From IMG/VR virus record IMGVR_UViG_3300036852_000182, positions 1-31,729 of that record: a stretch of 31,729 nucleotides of DNA; one strand, given 5' to 3'. Every line of letters starts with the position of its first letter. Positions within the stretch are counted from its first letter, which is position 1. Below are positions 5,822 to 11,688 of the stretch, in pieces. The stretch is from a virus. The position numbers were made by a program, and so were the translations under genes. Below the pieces are notes generated by a model that searched no databases, was not told the DNA's origin, and saw only the letters and a program-made list of their open reading frames with translations.

Positions 5822-6005
5822 ATGGTTTCGCCTCTGTGCCGTAGAGTTGGTAATTCTGTTCTCGCTCTAACCTTATTAGAGATGCCCTACGTTCGCGAGT
5901 CATCTCTATTCCTTCTTCCTTGTCGCTGTAGGCCCAGTCCCAGATGACTGCGAAGGGAATCGCCAGTAGCAACAGCAATCCAACTACCTTAGTGGTGGTG
6001 TTCAT
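5793..6005 (-). CDS. 70-aa membrane-anchored protein
   Basis: N-terminal hydrophobic segment (VVGLLLLLAIPFAVIWDW, about residues 7-24) followed by a charged cytoplasm-type tail (MTRERRASLIRLEREQNY). ATG 6005 directly follows the upstream stop (TAG ATG). The 3' end overlaps the next gene. Role unknown. Confidence 0.78.
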   Translation of the reverse strand: MNTTTKVVGLLLLLAIPFAVIWDWAYSDKEEGIEMTRERRASLIRLEREQNYQLYGTEAKPYEELQRADP

Positions 6006-6101
6006 CTACGCGATCTCTTTGGTTTTGGCTCTCTGATTGGCTAAGGTTGAACCAGCATCCAGACCATGGGCTATGATCACGGCGGCGAGCCAACCCTTCA
6101 C
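6006..6101 (-). CDS. 31-aa hydrophobic micro-protein
   Basis: Reads MKGWLAAVIIAHGLDAGSTL then ANQRAKTKEIA. It uses GTG 6101, whose GTGA overlaps the upstream stop, and ends immediately before ATG 6005. The spacing and coupling fit a real gene; the hydrophobic first half suggests membrane association. Confidence 0.6.
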   Translation of the reverse strand: MKGWLAAVIIAHGLDAGSTLANQRAKTKEIA

Positions 6102-6328
6102 ACGGCACCATTCCCAGGCTTGCTGAACTTGCTAACTTCCTGCTTCACCAACTGATCAAACCCTTCCTTGGTGACTCCAATCTCCCGCACAATCTCACTC
6201 CCATGCGAGACGACCTCATCGCCATCAGCATTCCAGTTGAGATACGTACGCGGGCGGGTCTCCACCACAACCTTGATCATCTTCTCCCGAGGCTCACTCA
6301 CTTTGCCGGTGACTGCGCAGATGAACAT
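6098..6328 (-). CDS. 76-aa conserved phage protein
   Basis: Starts MFICAVTGKVSEPREKMIKV, then VVVETRPRTYLNW and SHGSEIVREIGV. I recall this arrangement (CAVTGK, ETRP, SHG.EIV.E) from many small phage proteins without assigned function. AAGGCGAAGG precedes ATG 6328. Confidence 0.82.
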   Translation of the reverse strand: MFICAVTGKVSEPREKMIKVVVETRPRTYLNWNADGDEVVSHGSEIVREIGVTKEGFDQLVKQEVSKFSKPGNGAV

Positions 6329-6341
6329 GACCTTCGCCTTT

Positions 6342-6446
6342 CTAAATGTGAGGGTAAATTGTGTTGATGAACTGCACGAATGAGATCACCAAGACAATTC
6401 CAGCCAAAACAAGTAGTATCAGCAGGGTTATTGAGATCCAATCCAT
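6342..6446 (-). CDS. 34-aa single-span membrane protein
   Basis: Reads MDWISITLLILLVLAGIVLV then ISFVQFINTIYPHI, one long hydrophobic helix. GGAGG lies nine bases upstream of ATG 6446, across the stop of the preceding gene. Another member of the micro-protein set; function unknown. Confidence 0.68.
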   Translation of the reverse strand: MDWISITLLILLVLAGIVLVISFVQFINTIYPHI

Positions 6447-6449
6447 CAA

Positions 6450-6719
6450 TCACCCCTCCTTACTTGTATTGACCTTCGCCTCCAACTTTGCTAGTTGACG
6501 CTTCGAGCCCCCACGCTGCTTGATGTCAGCAAGCTGCTGCTGTGGGGTGAGGGTGCGCCACGCCTCGTTACGCTTCTCGCCCTCAACGCGTTTCTGATGC
6601 TTAGATTTCACATATACCTCCACTGTTGCATCAATCACTGGCATGATAGCCCGCATGAAACGACGATGACAATCCCAGCAGGGACTTTCATCACAATCCT
6701 TGTGTGGGTTTAGCTTCAT
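6450..6719 (-). CDS. 89-aa hypothetical protein with N-terminal Cys cluster
   Basis: Starts MKLNPHKDCDESPCWDCHRR, a CxxxxCxxCH cluster that may bind Zn, followed by helices and a C-terminal LTPQQQLADIKQRG...KLEAK segment seen in small phage proteins that I cannot name. ATG 6719 lies just after the upstream stop (TAG ATC ATG). Confidence 0.78.
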   Translation of the reverse strand: MKLNPHKDCDESPCWDCHRRFMRAIMPVIDATVEVYVKSKHQKRVEGEKRNEAWRTLTPQQQLADIKQRGGSKRQLAKLEAKVNTSKEG

Positions 6720-6722
6720 GAT

Positions 6723-7052
6723 CTAGTCCGCGAAGCTAAAGTTGTAGCCTTCCAAGAGGCCAAGACGCTTTATTTCGGCCTCGCGCCACTCGTCATCCAT
6801 CTGATCGTCGTCGTTCGTGACGTATAACTGATGTATCGTTTGGTTACATTTGTTTCCTGCGGGGGTTTCCATTTTTGTACTAAGAAACGTCTGGCGGTCA
6901 AGAATCCGTTCCCTCGGCACACCCTGTGCGAGAGCGGCGAAGCCCATGCAGCACATGAGGCCATCCTCACTCAGGAGATAGCTCTCGTCAGATCCCTGTC
7001 CCCTGAACCATTTGGAACGCTTGACGACCACATCAATGAGCTTATCAGTCAT
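6723..7052 (-). CDS. 109-aa protein of the phage 'CCxG' type
   Basis: Contains RSKWFRGQGSDESYLL, then GLMCCMGFAALAQGVPRERI. Similar small phage proteins have a Lys-Trp segment, a short beta hairpin and a CC(L/M)G turn. The gene at 8735-9052 has the same arrangement (YCCLGVLAEV), so the two may be distant paralogues. Starts at ATG 7052, overlapping the upstream gene by eight bases. Function unknown. Confidence 0.82.
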   Translation of the reverse strand: MTDKLIDVVVKRSKWFRGQGSDESYLLSEDGLMCCMGFAALAQGVPRERILDRQTFLSTKMETPAGNKCNQTIHQLYVTNDDDQMDDEWREAEIKRLGLLEGYNFSFAD

Positions 7053-7227
7053 ACCACCCCTCCATCACGTAGCGTCTAACTAACAGCCACCAAAGGGTGC
7101 CACCAATCAGACCCGCTGCCACAACCGATGTGACGTTAGTTGAGTGATGCGAAATTACTCCGCTGATTATCCATCCACAGGCGAAGCCAATCACTGCAGT
7201 CACCCAGAGGAGAAATTGAAACATCAT
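7045..7227 (-). CDS. 60-aa two-span membrane protein
   Basis: Two hydrophobic segments (LLWVTAVIGFACGWIISGVI and VVAAGLIGGTLWWLLV) joined by a short polar loop HHSTNVTS. AGGAGG lies five bases upstream of ATG 7227; a second ATG follows immediately. Two short spans suit a holin-like or accessory membrane protein, but no lysis gene is nearby, so I do not assign one. Confidence 0.75.
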   Translation of the reverse strand: MMFQFLLWVTAVIGFACGWIISGVISHHSTNVTSVVAAGLIGGTLWWLLVRRYVMEGWYD

Positions 7228-7236
7228 CTTAGCCTC

Positions 7237-7332
7237 CTAACGCTGCCACCACTGCCCAGATGCGAACATCCACACCATGATGGCCCACAGGGCGGCCCAA
7301 GGTATGAGGAAAGCCAAGATCATCGTTGTCAT
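7237..7332 (-). CDS. 31-aa Trp-rich membrane micro-protein
   Basis: Reads MTTMILAFLIPWAALWAIMV then WMFASGQWWQR: a hydrophobic helix with five Trp. AGGTGA precedes ATG 7332, which starts one base after the upstream stop. Its own stop overlaps the AGGAGG of the next gene. Confidence 0.65.
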   Translation of the reverse strand: MTTMILAFLIPWAALWAIMVWMFASGQWWQR

Positions 7333-7333
7333 C

Positions 7334-7729
7334 TCATTTCACCTGCGAAGCAAGCCACTCCACAATGTAGAGTCTGGGAGCAAACCAAACCATCAGGAAT
7401 GAATGCATCATACTCAGTGGTGGTAAAACCCCAATAATCGCAAATATCGCCGTCCCAATAAAAGCACCAACTGTTATGTCTCCCTCCAGCTCTTGACCAG
7501 CTGCCACACATCGATTGCGAAATACCCAGATCTTATAAAGCGCGACAGCCCCAAGTCCAGTGACTAACAACGCCGCACCCATGTAAAGCGATTCCTCAGC
7601 CCTGCCTAAGGTAATTTTCTCCTGTACTAGCAATGGTACCTGTCCAGATGCCCAAGCAGCCGCATCCTGTGCGTTCTTTAGGAGTGCTGCAAGCATCTGT
7701 TGCAGTTGCTCAGATAGTTTTGGATCCAT
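7334..7729 (-). CDS. 131-aa membrane protein
   Basis: Amphipathic helical N-terminus (MDPKLSEQLQQMLAALLKNA), then three hydrophobic stretches (MGAALLVTGLGAVALYKIW; VGAFIGTAIFAIIGVLPPL; MHSFLMVWFAPRLYIV). I recall similar membrane proteins in other phages, annotated only as hypothetical. A holin role is conceivable, but the genome position among accessory genes does not support it. Confidence 0.8.
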   Translation of the reverse strand: MDPKLSEQLQQMLAALLKNAQDAAAWASGQVPLLVQEKITLGRAEESLYMGAALLVTGLGAVALYKIWVFRNRCVAAGQELEGDITVGAFIGTAIFAIIGVLPPLSMMHSFLMVWFAPRLYIVEWLASQVK

Positions 7730-7736
7730 ATCAACC

Positions 7737-8015
7737 TCAACCTTTGATGACTAGCGTGGCGTCTGGATGCTCAATGTAGTCGTCCACATAAACCGTGGAA
7801 ATTGCACCAGCACCATGCAACCCATAAGTTGCAATGTCCTCTGTTCCCTGCGGGGGTAAGGCAACAACATGATTATAAATTCTCAGAAAAATCCCAGAGA
7901 ATCGAGGACCAGCGTGTCCGTCTAATATCCCTGAAAACACTGTACCGAGTGGAATGTGGTTCACATATTTCCTCTCAGAGATGGGCTTGGCATACTCGCG
8001 CACAATCTTCAACAT
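7737..8015 (-). CDS. 92-aa beta-rich hypothetical protein
   Basis: Starts MLKIVREYAKPISERKYVNH and continues PLGTVFSGILDG, resembling small phage proteins with a beta-barrel-like 'G.VFSG' turn. I chose ATG 8015 since GAGG lies eight bases upstream; a GTG at 8042 would extend the protein by nine residues. Function unknown. Confidence 0.78.
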   Translation of the reverse strand: MLKIVREYAKPISERKYVNHIPLGTVFSGILDGHAGPRFSGIFLRIYNHVVALPPQGTEDIATYGLHGAGAISTVYVDDYIEHPDATLVIKG

Positions 8016-8017
8016 GA

Positions 8018-8155
8018 CTAATTCCTCACAATACTCCACCACCTGAGATCATACCTTCCACGCTTCCCCTTCCGGCGCTTGGTAAGCTCCGACCTCAATA
8101 TGGTAACCAACCACACTCCACCGTTAGAACGAAGTGTTACGTAACGGGACGGCAT
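8018..8155 (-). CDS. 45-aa basic protein
   Basis: Starts MPSRYVTLRSNGGVWLVTIL and ends in a basic region (KRRKGKRGRYDLRWW). AGAGG lies eight bases upstream of ATG 8155, and its stop is two bases before the next ATG, which supports it as a gene. Family unknown. Confidence 0.68.
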   Translation of the reverse strand: MPSRYVTLRSNGGVWLVTILRSELTKRRKGKRGRYDLRWWSIVRN

Positions 8156-8498
8156 CACTAATACCTCTTCAAAACTTTCGCGTACTGGTCAACCACACGC
8201 TACCCATCCCTGCAACACGCTTCCCTTCTGTGAGGGGCATCATCGTGTTTATTAGGGCCTAAGCCTTGTCCGTTGTGTACGCGAAACTCTAGAAAAACGA
8301 GAGGGTGCTGCTCGGTAATCTGTGCGAATCCTTACTGACAGAGAACCGACCAATCATACACATGCACCCTCAACTGAAAGGGAACCACCAGCACAATAAT
8401 CATATTTTGATGCTATCTCCACATGACGGGGGATGCTGGCGGTCTTTGGTATTTATTACCCCCGTTACTAAAATGGGAACCGTCCCTCAACCTATCCA
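8156..8498 (-). other. Gene-poor structured interval
   Basis: No convincing protein gene lies here. A nested hairpin spans 8214-8249 (AACACG/CGTGTT outside, CCCT/AGGG inside). A possible H-type pseudoknot spans 8388-8465: CCAGCA (8388-8393) pairs with TGCTGG (8434-8439), while ACGGGGG (8426-8432) pairs with CCCCCGT (8459-8465). Tiny frames of 23-24 codons exist without good ribosome sites. The interval may hold non-coding RNA or a decayed gene. Confidence 0.45.
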
Positions 8499-8627
8499 CT
8501 AGGGTTGCTGCAGAATTACAGCATCGGGCCTTACCCGAGGTTGGGTGATGCTCTCTCGCCTCCCAGCACCCCACACGATGCGTATCATCATGTAAGGTAC
8601 AACGAGTGTTACTGTCCCCAAACTCAC
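8499..8627 (-). CDS. Possible 42-aa membrane micro-protein
   Basis: From GTG 8627 the frame reads VSLGTVTLVVPYMMIRIVWG and then a polar tail ending in QQP. One hydrophobic helix, as in neighbouring micro-proteins. No good ribosome site is seen, and the open frame continues upstream into the structured element without another start, so the call is weak. Confidence 0.35.
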   Translation of the reverse strand: MSLGTVTLVVPYMMIRIVWGAGRRESITQPRVRPDAVILQQP

Positions 8628-8633
8628 AAGCTC

Positions 8634-8721
8634 AACTGACCCACTGATAACTCCCAGGTATCCCCAGGGTTTCCGGTAGCTGGTTGCGACCCAGCATTTC
8701 TATACCCCCAGTAGGTCAGTT
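8634..8721 (-). ncRNA. Candidate structured RNA closed by a 13-bp helix
   Basis: On the minus strand the 5' end AACTGACCTACTG pairs along all 13 positions with the 3' end CAGTGGGTCAGTT, using one G-U pair that would be a mismatch on the opposite strand. This supports a leftward RNA. Inside, GGTAT pairs with ATACC, and a hairpin GCTGG-GTCGCAA-CCAGC has a 5-bp stem and 7-nt loop. The element begins 13 bases after the stop of gene 9052-8735. It is not a canonical tRNA: no TTCRA arm is present. Function unknown. Confidence 0.55.
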
Positions 8722-8734
8722 CAACTCGTGAGCC

Positions 8735-9052
8735 TCAAATCTGATTACTCGCACGAATGAATGCAGCAATCTTGTTAAAACTATTACCAGCGTCATTCAT
8801 GAAAGCGAGTTTAAATGCAGTATCTGAATCCAAGTTCCAGCGTTCCTGATAGTAGGTAATCCAGACTTGTATTGCATTAGGACCAAGAACACCATGAATA
8901 CCCCATAGGACTTCCTTAGGAGTCTTACCAACCTCAGCTAACACACCGAGGCAGCAGTATTTCCCCTCATAATGGAGTCTGTCTTTGCACTGCTTGTACT
9001 TTCCAGACTCCAGAGCCTCAACCCACTTCAACTTCAGTTGTGGATCCAACAT
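8735..9052 (-). CDS. 105-aa phage 'CCLG' protein
   Basis: Starts MLDPQLKLKWVEALESGKYK and contains GKYCCLGVLAEVGKTP, a layout common in uncharacterised phage proteins (KW.EAL.SGKY..., CCLGVL). I use ATG 9052; a GTG at 9055 is in frame. The GGGGTGAG upstream of the start spans the stop of the preceding gene. See also 6723-7052. Confidence 0.85.
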   Translation of the reverse strand: MLDPQLKLKWVEALESGKYKQCKDRLHYEGKYCCLGVLAEVGKTPKEVLWGIHGVLGPNAIQVWITYYQERWNLDSDTAFKLAFMNDAGNSFNKIAAFIRASNQI

Positions 9053-9062
9053 CACTCACCCC

Positions 9063-9410
9063 TTATCTGACGTTCCTGGACTCCAACGCAGCAACCATAC
9101 GCCTCACACCAACCGAATTCATGCTGTGTATACGCACTATTGGTGGAATATGGTTGTTCTCAATCATCCACATCACCAACGTATAACCATCCTCAGCGTG
9201 TGGGCAATGATTGTAGTATGTTGTTTCAGGTGTGACCATATCACCAACATGCTCACCCTTCTCAACACAACTCACACATGCACCCATGTCATGATCAAGT
9301 GATACTTCAGTGATATCATCTCTCATGAGGTAGGCTTTGGCATCCTCAATAGTGCGTGCCAGCATCCACCCATCAGGACACGGGCGCACGTCGTCTACAA
9401 AGATCTTCAT
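9063..9410 (-). CDS. Cyclic-phosphate-processing receiver-domain (cREC) protein
   Basis: Starts MKIFVDDVRPCPDGWMLART, then VSLDHDMG and a C-terminal PIVRIHSMNSVGVRRMVAAL. This is the cREC pattern (F-D-D-x-R-P; SLDHD; GY..; HS.N..G). Aravind and colleagues proposed that the family acts on or senses 2',3'-cyclic phosphate RNA ends in RNA repair. An insert of about 30 residues carries CVSC and CPH, a probable Zn site also seen in family relatives I remember. At 115 aa it is a complete single domain. It makes sense beside Ro60 and phage tRNAs as part of RNA end care, but that link is inferred. Confidence 0.85.
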   Translation of the reverse strand: MKIFVDDVRPCPDGWMLARTIEDAKAYLMRDDITEVSLDHDMGACVSCVEKGEHVGDMVTPETTYYNHCPHAEDGYTLVMWMIENNHIPPIVRIHSMNSVGVRRMVAALESRNVR

Positions 9411-9412
9411 TC

Positions 9413-9775
9413 TTAGTTCACCCTCTCACCAACAGGTGTATCACCGATGCGAGAGACTGGGGAGGTTAAGACAGTGCGTGGCAGCTTGCCCTCAACCAAT
9501 ACCATCTCAACATGCATCCCCACACCGATATGGTTCACCTTGATCATCGATCCACCCCAAGTGGAACCAACAATTCTCGCAATTGCTGGAAACCACTGAT
9601 GGTTGCCCTCAACATCCCACAGACCATCATCCCTACGGGTGGCCTGATAGCGGGTGTTTCGAGTCCACCACACCACGCTAACGCCTGGACCAATGGTATT
9701 TAAGTCCAAGTCATTCAGACGTTCTGGATCGTCCAAGTGGTGGTTGATGTCATCCGACAGGTTCGGGTGTCCCAT
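9413..9775 (-). CDS. 120-aa hypothetical protein
   Basis: Starts MGHPNLSDDINHHLDDPERL. The middle section is Trp-rich and beta-like (VSVVWWTRNTRYQATRRDDG; WFPAIARIVGSTWGG) and could be a small SH3-like or beta-barrel fold. GGAGG lies seven bases upstream of ATG 9775 and directly after a long hairpin, which may modulate its translation. Confidence 0.78.
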   Translation of the reverse strand: MGHPNLSDDINHHLDDPERLNDLDLNTIGPGVSVVWWTRNTRYQATRRDDGLWDVEGNHQWFPAIARIVGSTWGGSMIKVNHIGVGMHVEMVLVEGKLPRTVLTSPVSRIGDTPVGERVN

Positions 9776-9787
9776 TTGTTAACCTCC

Positions 9788-9852
9788 ACACCAAAGGGGC
9801 TACAAGCATACTACCCTAAGGGGCGTCTCTGCCTGTAGTCCCCAGCTGGTGT
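9788..9852 (-). promoter_or_regulatory. 65-nt leader hairpin next to a ribosome binding site
   Basis: The minus-strand RNA pairs ACACCA with TGGTGT, GGGG with CCCC and CTAC with GTAG around small internal loops. The terminal loop of about 30 nt holds its own CCC-TTA-GGG mini-hairpin. The helix ends next to the GGAGG of gene 9775-9413, so folding or ligand binding could gate that start site. No T-run follows, so it is not an intrinsic terminator. Confidence 0.5.
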
Positions 9853-9860
9853 CGTCGGCG

Positions 9861-9971
9861 CTAGTCGTAGATCAGAACGATTGACTCACTCGGTTGTGGC
9901 TGCGGTGCCGGAACGCCGTCGAGTATCTGCACAATCGACTCGAACAGCGACCACAAGTACAGAATATCCAT
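9861..9971 (-). CDS. 36-aa micro-protein with ESIVxILD motif
   Basis: Starts MDILYLWSLFESIVQILDGV and ends PSESIVLIYD, with a Pro/Gln-rich centre. A good ribosome site (GGAAGGTGATAGC) precedes ATG 9971. The W-x-L-(F/Y)-E-S-I-V-x-I-L-D stretch recurs in a 26-aa protein at 14727-14807 on the other strand, which supports both as real genes. Confidence 0.65.
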   Translation of the reverse strand: MDILYLWSLFESIVQILDGVPAPQPQPSESIVLIYD

Positions 9972-9995
9972 GCTATCACCTTCCTTTACTCCAAA

Positions 9996-10199
9996 CTAGC
10001 TCACCTTGGTCGCATCAAAACCGACCGTCCTGAACATCGCGATCAGGTCGATCTTGTCCTGCGGTGTGAGTTGCTTCACCTCATCCGCGAAGTCCTTCAA
10101 CCCTTGACCGGGCTTCAGGCCAAAGAACTCCCTGCACGCGCCGATGAACGATGTCTGCTTCAGGTTGAGAGCTTGAGCGTTCAATTCATTCAAGTCCAT
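9996..10199 (-). CDS. 67-aa conserved phage protein
   Basis: Contains TSFIGACREFFGLKPGQGLK, then FADEVKQLTPQDKIDLI. Similar phage proteins with '.GLLPGQTL..F..EVK.LTPED' are common but uncharacterised. Of two adjacent ATGs, 10199 has the better spacing to GGAGG. The first 14 bases overlap the upstream gene. Confidence 0.82.
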   Translation of the reverse strand: MDLNELNAQALNLKQTSFIGACREFFGLKPGQGLKDFADEVKQLTPQDKIDLIAMFRTVGFDATKVS

Positions 10200-10407
10200 C
10201 ATTGCCTCCCTTTTGAGCTAGTCCAACCACTTGTGGTTCAGCCTTCCTCAACCACTTGTTGGTGACTTCTGAGATGGGAATGCGATCGCCCGAATCCAGA
10301 TCGAAGGCCGTCTTCGCCCTACGGCCATTCACGAGTGCCGCATTGCCATAGGTGGTCTCATAGATGCCACGCTTACGGCCGTTGTCGAACTTGTCACGCT
10401 CTCTCAT
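10186..10407 (-). CDS. 73-aa hypothetical protein
   Basis: Starts MRERDKFDNGRKRGIYETTY and continues ALVNGRRAKTAFDLDSGDRI, a small, positively charged, beta-rich protein. GGAGGG lies five bases upstream of ATG 10407. It is the first gene after the structured element at 10438-10524. Family unknown. Confidence 0.78.
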   Translation of the reverse strand: MRERDKFDNGRKRGIYETTYGNAALVNGRRAKTAFDLDSGDRIPISEVTNKWLRKAEPQVVGLAQKGGNDGLE

Positions 10408-10437
10408 CTCAACCCTCCTGTAAGTGAATTCTCAATG

Positions 10438-10524
10438 GATCGCTCAGTATAGCGCGTCCGCTTATAGTGTGTGGCTAGTTACACTTAGCAGAGTAAGCAC
10501 CCTCGCCATAGGGCCTGAGCGATC
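10438..10524 (-). ncRNA. Candidate four-way-junction RNA closed by a 10-bp helix
   Basis: GATCGCTCAG at the 5' end pairs perfectly with CTGAGCGATC at the 3' end. Between them three hairpins can form: CCCT-ATGGCG-AGGG; TTAC-CT-loop-AG-GTAA with a T-T mismatch; and TAT(A)AGCG-GACG-CGCTATA, which abuts the closing stem. The result is cloverleaf-like, but no anticodon or TTCRA loop is present, so it is not a tRNA. The element starts exactly at the stop codon of gene 10829-10524 and ends about 15 bases before the ribosome site of the next gene. Strand is inferred from flanking genes. Confidence 0.55.
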
Positions 10525-10829
10525 TATTCAAAACTCACTTTCTTACTTGCATCCACAAACGATCTCCAAACCTGCTCATCGCCCCACAAGCTATGAGGCT
10601 CCCACGTACCCCTATGCGAGCCCGACTGAGCAGCACACCTCACCATATCTGAACCAACCTCACCCGTTGAGCGCCCCCTACCAATCCACTTCGCACTATC
10701 ACGCCCCTTGACGTATCGTGGTGTGTCCTGATCCTGTGGCCGCCCGTGGAATGGCTCTTTCTCGATGGGCTCAGTGCCGTTGCAATGCCCACACATCGAC
10801 TTGGGTAGGCCCGTATGGTAACACTTCAC
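10524..10829 (-). CDS. 101-aa Cys/His-containing protein
   Basis: Starts MKCYHTGLPKSMCGHCNGTE, with C-x9-C-x2-C spacing that may form a Zn site, then a polar, probably flexible middle, and ends VWRSFVDASKKVSFE. Start is GTG 10829 with GGAGG six bases upstream. Family not recognised. Confidence 0.75.
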   Translation of the reverse strand: MKCYHTGLPKSMCGHCNGTEPIEKEPFHGRPQDQDTPRYVKGRDSAKWIGRGRSTGEVGSDMVRCAAQSGSHRGTWEPHSLWGDEQVWRSFVDASKKVSFE

Positions 10830-10830
10830 T

Positions 10831-10998
10831 TCACGCCTCCTGGCTCACGAGCACATACGTAAGACTTCGGAGATACCTCAACGCCTGCTCACGTGCGTCC
10901 CTGCGATGGTATGCCCACACTTGGATTGTGTGTACGATGGTATCGTTACCCTTGGGCTTGATCGTCACCACGTAACGACTGAGCTTTGATTTCGCCAT
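10831..10998 (-). CDS. 55-aa hypothetical protein
   Basis: Starts MAKSKLSRYVVTIKPKGNDT, then a VWAYHRRDAREQALRYLRSL helix: two strands plus a helix, like the small double-psi or ferredoxin-like folds of phage accessory proteins. ATG 10998 has GAGGTGAG upstream. It is separated by one base from the next gene's start. Confidence 0.75.
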   Translation of the reverse strand: MAKSKLSRYVVTIKPKGNDTIVHTIQVWAYHRRDAREQALRYLRSLTYVLVSQEA

Positions 10999-11007
10999 CA
11001 CCTCACC

Positions 11008-11172
11008 TCAGGCCCGCATCTCTGCGCGAGCCTTGTAATCCTCGCGCTTCCCCACAACGGCCACGTTGAACGCAGATTCAATTGCCGCATCGGCATTGTC
11101 AGCGACCACGCCAAGCACCGTGAAGGACGTAAGCTCATCCACCACGGATTCGATCAACACATCCCACCTCAT
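11008..11172 (-). CDS. 54-aa hypothetical protein
   Basis: Starts MRWDVLIESVVDELTSFTVL and continues GVVADNADAAIESAFNVAVV, a beta-alpha-beta pattern with a basic C-terminus. The layout resembles the neighbour at 10831-10998, which may be a similar fold. ATG 11172 overlaps the upstream stop as TGATG. Confidence 0.75.
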   Translation of the reverse strand: MRWDVLIESVVDELTSFTVLGVVADNADAAIESAFNVAVVGKREDYKARAEMRA

Positions 11173-11423
11173 CACGCACCCCTTTCAGTACCACAACGCC
11201 TACATTGGGCCGTTGCTGCACGGTTGACAATCACCACATCGTGGCTAACTCGCATCTCACACGTGTTGCAGTGTAGTTGGTGCCTCAACACGATGGGCGT
11301 ACGCTCAGCTTTACGCTGTTTGCAGATCGGGCAGCCGTGCCTCATCGTATCGTGCTCAATCTCACAGTGACACCTTGGGCATGTCACTAGCGAAGCTAGG
11401 GCACCTACGCGTGTCCAGTTCAT
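11172..11423 (-). CDS. 83-aa double Zn-ribbon protein
   Basis: Four CxxC knuckles: CPRC with a nearby Cys, CPIC, CNTC and CRRC, making two consecutive zinc ribbons. The start is ATG 11423 with GAGGTG six bases upstream; the longer frame would need a TTG. Such proteins often bind nucleic acid or RNA polymerase, but no specific partner is visible. Confidence 0.8.
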   Translation of the reverse strand: MNWTRVGALASLVTCPRCHCEIEHDTMRHGCPICKQRKAERTPIVLRHQLHCNTCEMRVSHDVVIVNRAATAQCRRCGTERGA

Positions 11424-11436
11424 GGCGCACCTCAAC

Positions 11437-11598
11437 CTAGTTCATCAACCGCGAACCCATGCGTGTGTGCATGAGATACCACGCAGCCCACACCGCAACC
11501 TCATCCGCGCCATCAACCACAAGGTATCCCATGGGTGACGCGATATGAGCTTTCAGAACTAGCCTAACCAACTCAACCGTAACCGGACTGTCAATCAT
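11437..11598 (-). CDS. 53-aa hypothetical protein
   Basis: Starts MIDSPVTVELVRLVLKAHIA and ends WAAWYLMHTRMGSRLMN, a mostly helical protein with moderate hydrophobicity. I chose ATG 11598, which has GAGG seven bases upstream, over GTG 11634. Its stop lies just before the ribosome site of the Zn-ribbon gene. Confidence 0.68.
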   Translation of the reverse strand: MIDSPVTVELVRLVLKAHIASPMGYLVVDGADEVAVWAAWYLMHTRMGSRLMN

Positions 11599-11655
11599 TT
11601 GACACCCTCTGTCCACTATTCTGGACAATGGCACGATTGTTGCCGTTGAGGTGAG

Positions 11656-11682
11656 AGCGTAGGGTGTGCTGTCCCCTACGCT
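11656..11682 (-). terminator. 9-bp hairpin after the first leftward gene
   Basis: AGCGTAGGG and CCCTACGCT form a perfect 9-bp stem around a nine-base loop, six bases after the stop of gene 12135-11689. There is no T-run, so it could instead be a processing or RNA-stability element that keeps this first gene abundant. Confidence 0.45.
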
Positions 11683-11688
11683 ACGGCC

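Noticed and set aside
7045-7729. Holin assignment for the small membrane genes
   Set aside because: No endolysin or spanin gene is adjacent, and membrane peptides are abundant throughout the region.
8305-8502. 65-codon rightward frame
   Set aside because: Opposite to local transcription, no ribosome site, His/Asn-rich composition without a fold pattern.
8634-8721. tRNA-Ala(CGC) reading of the GCTGG-GTCGCAA-CCAGC hairpin
   Set aside because: No TTCRA T arm, no D arm and no normal acceptor length; kept as an unassigned structured RNA.
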